NCBI RefSeq assembly: GCF_023721835.1
Contig: NZ_JAMKFE010000004.1
Location: 1-64,000, forward strand
DNA from: Caldimonas mangrovi
GTDB lineage: Bacteria > Pseudomonadota > Gammaproteobacteria > Burkholderiales > Burkholderiaceae_C
Length of the DNA stretch: 64,000 bases
Direction of reading: 5' to 3'
The notes beneath the pieces are model-generated. The model worked only from the letters and a program-made list of their open reading frames with translations. It was not told the DNA's origin and made no database searches. Shown piece after piece: positions 62,666-64,000 of this stretch (positions within the stretch are counted from its first letter, which is position 1; every line of letters begins with the position of its first letter). The translations under genes were made by a program, and so were the position numbers.

Positions 62666-64000
62666 ATGGCAGGGATGATCAACCTCGGCACGCGCGCGAT
62701 GTACGCCGCGCAAGCCCAGCTCAACACCGCGGCGGCGAACATCTCGAATGCGAACACGCCCGGCTATTCGCGCCAGACGGTGCAGCTCGAGACCGCGGGC
62801 GGGCAGTTCAGCGGCGCGGGCTTCTTCGGCAACGGCGTCAACATCACCACCGTCACTCGTTCGCACGACGCGTTCCTGACGCGCGAGGCGGCCACGACGC
62901 AGGCGGTGGCGTCGATGGACACGGCGCGCCTGACGCAGCTGCAGCGGCTGGAACAGGTGTTCGACCTCGGCGAGGCCGGCCTCGGTTATGCCGCCGGGCA
63001 GGTGCTCAATGCTTTCACCGACCTCGCCAGCAAGCCGGGCGATTCGTCCGCCCGCCAGGTAGCGCTGTCGCGCATGGAAGAACTGGCATCGCGTTTTCGC
63101 TCTGCATCCGAAGAGCTGACCAGCCTGCAGGCCGGGGTGACGCAGGAGCTGAAGACTTCGGTGGCTGCCGCCAACGAGCTGGGCCGCCGCATCGCCGACC
63201 TGAACCAGCAGATCGCACGCGTGAAAGGCCTCGGACACGAGCCGAACGACCTGCTGGACCAGCGCGACCAGTTGGTGCGCGAGTTGAACAAGTACGTGCA
63301 GGTCACGCAGATTCCGGCCGACGACGGCACGGTCGGCCTGTTCCTCGGCGGCGGCCAACGTTTCGTGCTGGGCAACAACGCGCTGGAGCTGCGCGCAATT
63401 CCTGACGAATACGACGCGAGCATCACCAGGCTCGGCGTGCGCGAAGGAGGCGTCGATCGCGTCGTGCCCGAGGCCGCGCTGACGGGCGGCTCGATCACCG
63501 GCCTGCTGCGCTTCCAGCGCAACGACCTCGCCGCTGCGCAGAACGAACTGGGTCGGCTCGCGTTGGCGTTCTCGTCGGCCATCAACGGACAGCACGCGCT
63601 CGGTCTCGACCAGAACGGCAACCCGGGGGCTGCGCTGTTCTCGACCGATCCGCCGCGAGCGCTGCCGAACGTCAACAACACGGGCAGCGCCTCCGTCGGC
63701 CTGGCGGTCACGTCGGCCAACCTGCTGCGGGCCAGCGACTACGAGCTGCGCTACCAGGGCGGTGCCTGGCAGATCACTCGGCTGTCCGACGGCGCCAGCA
63801 GTCCGTACACGCCCGGCGCGGAATTCGACGGGGTGACCATCACGGTGCCCAGCGGCACACCGGCCGAAGGCGACCGCTTCCTGCTGCAAGCCACGCGCCT
63901 GGCGGCGCGCGACGTGCAGCGCGAACTGGCCGACCCGCGGGGGCTCGCGGTCGCCTCGCCGGTGATCGCGACGGTGAACGTCGACAATGCGGGTACCGCT
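62666..64000 (+). CDS. flgK: Flagellar hook-associated protein FlgK, C-terminus beyond right edge
   Basis: Hook-filament junction protein (HAP1). The readable 445 codons begin MAGMINLGTRAMYAAQAQLN, with AAANISNANTPGYSRQTVQL. Other matches are LLDQRDQLVRELNKYVQVTQ and LTGGSITGLLRFQRNDLAAA. The reading frame runs open off the right edge. The Shine-Dalgarno-like GAGG is five bases upstream. It is expected to be followed by flgL. The chaperone FlgN is at 53500. Confidence 0.95.
   Translation, partial: MAGMINLGTRAMYAAQAQLNTAAANISNANTPGYSRQTVQLETAGGQFSGAGFFGNGVNITTVTRSHDAFLTREAATTQAVASMDTARLTQLQRLEQVFDLGEAGLGYAAGQVLNAFTDLASKPGDSSARQVALSRMEELASRFRSASEELTSLQAGVTQELKTSVAAANELGRRIADLNQQIARVKGLGHEPNDLLDQRDQLVRELNKYVQVTQIPADDGTVGLFLGGGQRFVLGNNALELRAIPDEYDASITRLGVREGGVDRVVPEAALTGGSITGLLRFQRNDLAAAQNELGRLALAFSSAINGQHALGLDQNGNPGAALFSTDPPRALPNVNNTGSASVGLAVTSANLLRASDYELRYQGGAWQITRLSDGASSPYTPGAEFDGVTITVPSGTPAEGDRFLLQATRLAARDVQRELADPRGLAVASPVIATVNVDNAGTA

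Overview
The window is a GC-rich stretch of about 64 kb in which almost every gene serves the bacterial flagellum, its chemotaxis system, or the modification of its filament. An flhDC master regulator, fliA and flgM, a beta-proteobacterial gene order (fliE divergent from fliFGHIJK-LMNOPQR; fliC-fliDST; motAB-cheYZ; flhBAFG-fliA; flgNMA divergent from flgBCDEFGHIJK), and high-GC intergenic palindromic repeats all point to a motile member of the Burkholderiales. The closest type is probably the Rubrivivax/Leptothrix/Caldimonas-like lineages. That placement is inference from gene content, not a search result.

Layout, left to right. 1-4642 (minus): a chemotaxis operon read CheZ-like small protein, CheY, CheA, then a membrane chemoreceptor cut by the left edge. 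4847-6648 (plus): a REC-histidine kinase and a LuxR-type response regulator. 6773-17968 (minus): the basal body and export operons fliF-G-H-I-J-K and fliL-M-N-O-P-Q-R; fliE (18142, plus) is divergent. 19049-20046 (minus): flhD and flhC, separated by a dispersed repeat. 20351-32408: a GT2 glycosyltransferase (plus), then a tightly coupled ten-gene minus-strand operon for a CDP-linked, probably C-methylated and aminated deoxysugar (rfbF, rfbG, epimerase, C-methyltransferase, aminotransferase, dioxygenase, second methyltransferase, GNAT, WbqC-like, CmcI-like), headed by a TPR/GT41 O-GlcNAc-transferase-like enzyme. 32854-38821 (plus): two paralogous flagellins, fliD, fliS, fliT and a YcgR-type c-di-GMP brake. 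39042-41954 (plus): motAB and cheYZ. 42332-50523 (plus): flhB, flhA, a five-copy 87-bp tandem repeat, flhF, a P-loop-less FlhG-like protein, fliA and a soluble chemoreceptor. 50555-53394: an AI-2E-family permease (minus) and a PEP-CTERM protein (plus). 53500-55115 (minus): flgN, flgM, flgA. 55307-64000 (plus): flgB to flgK, with flgK cut by the right edge.

How it works together. FlhDC should switch on the basal-body operons, and FliA (sigma-28) held by FlgM should then fire the late genes. Six sigma-28 promoters of the form T(A/C)AA-N15/16-GCCGATAA can be read directly in front of fliC1, fliD, fliS, motA, cheY and flgM. The sugar operon and the GT41 enzyme lie between the master regulator and the flagellins, which suggests they build and attach a filament glycan.

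The least ordinary items are: the sugar operon plus GT41 enzyme as a candidate flagellin glycosylation system; the 87-bp tandem repeat between flhA and flhF, which keeps stop/start overlaps at both ends and repeats an initiation site; a FlhG homologue with no Walker A motif; a second CheZ-like protein with a DxxxQ pair beside cheA; and five copies of a dispersed palindromic repeat, one inside flhDC. I found no tRNA, rRNA, CRISPR array or insertion sequence.
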